A DNA stretch of 61,978 nucleotides from Candidatus Saccharibacteria bacterium UBA3304. GTDB taxonomy: Bacteria; Patescibacteriota; Saccharimonadia; Saccharimonadales; Saccharimonadaceae. A program made the position numbers and the translations under genes. This document shows, one piece after another, positions 59,914 to 61,978 of the stretch. The DNA is taken from contig DESW01000021.1 of NCBI GenBank assembly GCA_002361425.1, forward strand, positions 1 through 61,978, written 5' to 3'. Numbering within the stretch: the stretch's first letter is position 1; every line of letters starts with the position of its first letter. The notes under the pieces were generated by a model that saw only the letters and a program-made list of their open reading frames with translations, was not told where the DNA came from and ran no database searches.

Positions 59914-60213
59914 TTAAGCGCCAAGTGCTTTTAATACAAAATTGACGATAGCGAAGGCAATTACACAAATAATCAAACCAACAATACCGGTAATCATAAT
60001 CTTCTTGCCTTTAGTAACCTTGCTTGGATCACCTTGGGAAGTCATATAATTAACGCCGCCTACAATAATAAAGATGACAGCGACAACACCAATAATAATC
60101 AAAGCACCATTGATGCCATTAGAAATATCACCCTTAAGCGCACCAGTGTCATTACCGGCCACGCCCTGAACTTGATCTTTAATACTAGTTGCGAAGATAT
60201 CTAATAAATTCAT
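59914..60213 (-). CDS. T4SS pilin-like protein 4, minimal form
   Basis: 99 residues: a short N-terminus MNLLDIFATSIKDQVQGVAG, then the pilin core with helices VVAVIFIIVGGVNY and GIVGLIICVIAFAIVNFVL joined by the loop MTSQGDPSKVTKGKK. No signal peptide. A GGAGG site precedes the ATG. It lies 7 bases after the 60221 gene, in the same operon. Confidence 0.8.
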   Translation of the reverse strand: MNLLDIFATSIKDQVQGVAGNDTGALKGDISNGINGALIIIGVVAVIFIIVGGVNYMTSQGDPSKVTKGKKIMITGIVGLIICVIAFAIVNFVLKALGA

Positions 60214-60220
60214 AATCCTC

Positions 60221-60622
60221 CTAGTTACCTTGCATTGCAGTTAGTACGAAGTTAACAATCGCGAACGACAATAGGGAAATGATTAAACCGATTATTGCAT
60301 ATAGAATAGCGTTCTTTGCGCGCTTAATCTTGTCTGGCTCACCCTGGGAAGTAATATAGAATACGCCTCCGATAATAATCACAATTACAGAAATGATGCC
60401 AGTCCACGTAAAGACTGTAGTCAAAATATTCTTTACCGTCTGCTTCGCGTCAGCCTCAGTCTTATCGCTACCGCAAATCTGCGCATATGCCGCAGAATCT
60501 TTATTCTTAATCGATTCACAAACTTCACTCTTAGACGGCTCTGCATATGCAATATTTATAGGTGCCAAAGCGCCCATGAGAATAGCTAATGCGGCAACTA
60601 CTGCTAATATTTTCTTTTTCAT
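60221..60622 (-). CDS. T4SS pilin-like protein 5
   Basis: 133 residues with a signal peptide (about 1-28, ending AYAEP), an external segment with two Cys, then the two-helix core with YITSQGEPDKIKRAKNAI between helices. The start codon directly follows the stop of the 60623 gene, so the two are co-translated. Confidence 0.8.
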   Translation of the reverse strand: MKKKILAVVAALAILMGALAPINIAYAEPSKSEVCESIKNKDSAAYAQICGSDKTEADAKQTVKNILTTVFTWTGIISVIVIIIGGVFYITSQGEPDKIKRAKNAILYAIIGLIISLLSFAIVNFVLTAMQGN

Positions 60623-61294
60623 TTATTCTCCTGTTACTGCTCCTACTACTACGTTTACAATCGCGGCGGCTAAAATGACCACTAGTAAGCCCACTATCGA
60701 ATAGAGAATAGTGGTTTTCGCCTTCGAGACAGCTGCTGAGTTACCAGCACTAGTCACATACTGAATACCACCGTAAACAATCATGATTACAGCAACGATA
60801 CCGCTCCAGACGAACACCTTATTGAAGATATTCTTGAAGAAGTCTTTTCCCGTATCCGCATCACCTTTAGCGCCACTGATAATTCCAGCGATTGCGCCAC
60901 TAAGAATAGATGCCGACATTGCAATAACTAGGCCAATCACGGAGTTCGTAATCGTCTTCTTGCCCTTAGCAACCTTGCCAGGATCACCTTGCGCAATCAT
61001 ATATTGGATACCGCCCCACATCACGAAACCAATTGCTAAATAACCAATCAAACCAGTGACCAAGCCGACGATATTAAGAACAATCGTCCAGACATATGAC
61101 TTCAAATCTTCGTCGCCACTTGGCGACTCAATATTACAGTTGCTATCCATCGGTAACCCGTCATACCAAGCTGGCAAACCGAGAATGTGGCTTTCACAAG
61201 TACCAGCCACAGCGTACGCATTTTGTGTCGGCAACGCTGCGACGCCTAATGCTGACATTATTACAATTGCTAGACTGATTATTACTTTCTTCAT
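60623..61294 (-). CDS. T4SS pilin-like protein 6 with two pilin modules
   Basis: 223 residues: signal peptide (about 1-28), a Cys-containing region, then two full pilin cores in tandem. Core one has GGIQYMIAQGDPGKVAKGKK; core two has GGIQYVTSAGNSAAVSKAKT. The four helices would make it a fused pilin dimer. It lies in an operon with the 61296 and 60221 genes. Confidence 0.8.
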   Translation of the reverse strand: MKKVIISLAIVIMSALGVAALPTQNAYAVAGTCESHILGLPAWYDGLPMDSNCNIESPSGDEDLKSYVWTIVLNIVGLVTGLIGYLAIGFVMWGGIQYMIAQGDPGKVAKGKKTITNSVIGLVIAMSASILSGAIAGIISGAKGDADTGKDFFKNIFNKVFVWSGIVAVIMIVYGGIQYVTSAGNSAAVSKAKTTILYSIVGLLVVILAAAIVNVVVGAVTGE

Positions 61295-61295
61295 C

Positions 61296-61978
61296 TTATG
61301 CGTCTTTCCCGTTAATTACACTAATATCTATATTTCCATCAATATCATCTTCAATATCCGTAGACTTCTTTGGGATAAACAAGTTGGCGAGTAGGGCAAG
61401 GAGCACCCAAGCAATAATGCCAATTATGATATCTAGCATACGTTTCTTAGCCTGTACTACCTGGCCTTCATTGTCTCTTGCGGTCATCCACAAGAAGCCA
61501 CAGATAATAATACCTACCGTGCCAGCAACCACAATCATGCCGGTAAGGATAGTGATGACTAAACCAATTAAGCCACCGATATCTGCGTTACCCGCATCGT
61601 CACAGAAAGCAGTTAGAATTGAAGCGCAAGAACCTTTATTGACGTCCGCAATTGTGCCATCACCACCAGAAGTGTTGCCGTCACCAGAGGTATCACCATC
61701 GCCAGAGCTAGGCTTATCACTGGATGGGGTGCTGTTATTTCCAGCATATTTATCTTCGGCCTTTTTCTTAGCGTCGGCCCATGAAGTAGAAACAGAACCA
61801 GTGCTTGTTATTTCGCCAGCTGCATTGGAAGCAATATAGCTACATACCTTCTTAGCTTTAGTCGTAGCTAGATAACTACACTTCAAATAACTATACACGT
61901 TACTACCGACACCGCTTTCACAAGCGCTACGAGCAGAACCGTTTTGCTCCGAACAATTCGATCCCGTACCGTTCAAAG
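61296..61978 (-). CDS. T4SS pilin-like protein 7 (N-terminus outside window)
   Basis: At least 227 residues; the frame is open to the window edge. A Cys-rich external region and a Ser/Gly/Asp-rich linker are followed by a diverged pilin core: IVVAGTVGIIICGFLW, then TARDNEGQVVQAKKRM as the basic loop, then DIIIGIIAWVLLALLANLFI. The C-terminal tail is acidic. It is the most upstream member of the minus-strand pilin operon seen here. Confidence 0.7.
   Translation of the reverse strand, partial: LNGTGSNCSEQNGSARSACESGVGSNVYSYLKCSYLATTKAKKVCSYIASNAAGEITSTGSVSTSWADAKKKAEDKYAGNNSTPSSDKPSSGDGDTSGDGNTSGGDGTIADVNKGSCASILTAFCDDAGNADIGGLIGLVITILTGMIVVAGTVGIIICGFLWMTARDNEGQVVQAKKRMLDIIIGIIAWVLLALLANLFIPKKSTDIEDDIDGNIDISVINGKDA

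Noticed and set aside
1..61978. CRISPR array
   Set aside because: No regularly spaced repeat series and no cas genes; the only repeat clusters are the 10-mer set at 31543 and coding repeats.

Overview
The window looks like a chromosomal segment of a Patescibacteria/CPR bacterium, most likely Candidatus Saccharibacteria (TM7). This is inferred from gene content: a family of small type IV secretion pilin-like proteins, a DUF3152-type metalloprotease otherwise typical of Actinobacteria, FemAB-type transferases, a lean Mur pathway, sortase-dependent surface proteins, a DUF5663-like small protein next to a giant acidic protein, and no biosynthetic operons. No 16S gene is present, so the assignment rests on context. 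The standard genetic code fits: TGA is a real stop at several ATGA gene junctions.

Layout. 1-63 is the tail of an unknown gene. 94-3807 is dnaE. 3836-11261 is a surface/pilus island on the minus strand: InlB-repeat surface protein, FctA-like pilin, SipA-like signal peptidase homologue without its catalytic dyad, class B sortase, and a VWA plus DUF285-repeat adhesin. The set resembles streptococcal FCT pilus islands. 11453-12804 is a first thyA-folA pair. 12841-16358 is a minus-strand run with a TlyA-like methyltransferase, a lipid kinase, two membrane proteins and the metalloprotease. 16461-19988 holds a ZnPLC-like protein, tRNA-Ser, a small regulated gene and a MacB-like ABC pair. 20050-25843 is a giant 1816-residue protein with a small partner.

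26366-31740 holds a structured RNA candidate, tsaD, a FemAB/DegT/FemAB cluster, a transposase N-terminal remnant and a 530-base non-coding stretch. 31741-37708 has valS, several small unknown genes, HIT, a TM2 protein and two tRNAs. 37886-46185 is envelope related: a dead MurE paralogue with an amidinotransferase-fold enzyme, a lipoprotein-like acidic protein, murE, and a three-gene operon around a 1025-residue wall hydrolase with four catalytic-type domains. 46288-52624 has vanZ-like, a second thyA-folA pair and a glycan cluster (GT4, GT2, flippase, GT14). 52646-54618 is CIRCE-groES-groEL. 54659-61978 has a membrane-GNAT fusion, two small proteins, tRNA-Ser, a second copy of the structured RNA, seven T4SS pilin-like genes, a comFC broken by an in-frame TGA, and hsp20.

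Expression. Two start types coexist. Many housekeeping genes have a -10 hexamer 6-7 bases before the ATG and so are probably leaderless (dnaE, tsaD, valS, murE, femAB, degT and others). Small unknown genes and operon members instead have leaders with strong GGAGG sites. Most genes end in strong hairpin terminators, many of them bidirectional. The two best candidates for something undescribed are the three-way-junction RNA present twice with compensatory changes (26491-26603 and 57009-57129) and the FCT-like pilus island.
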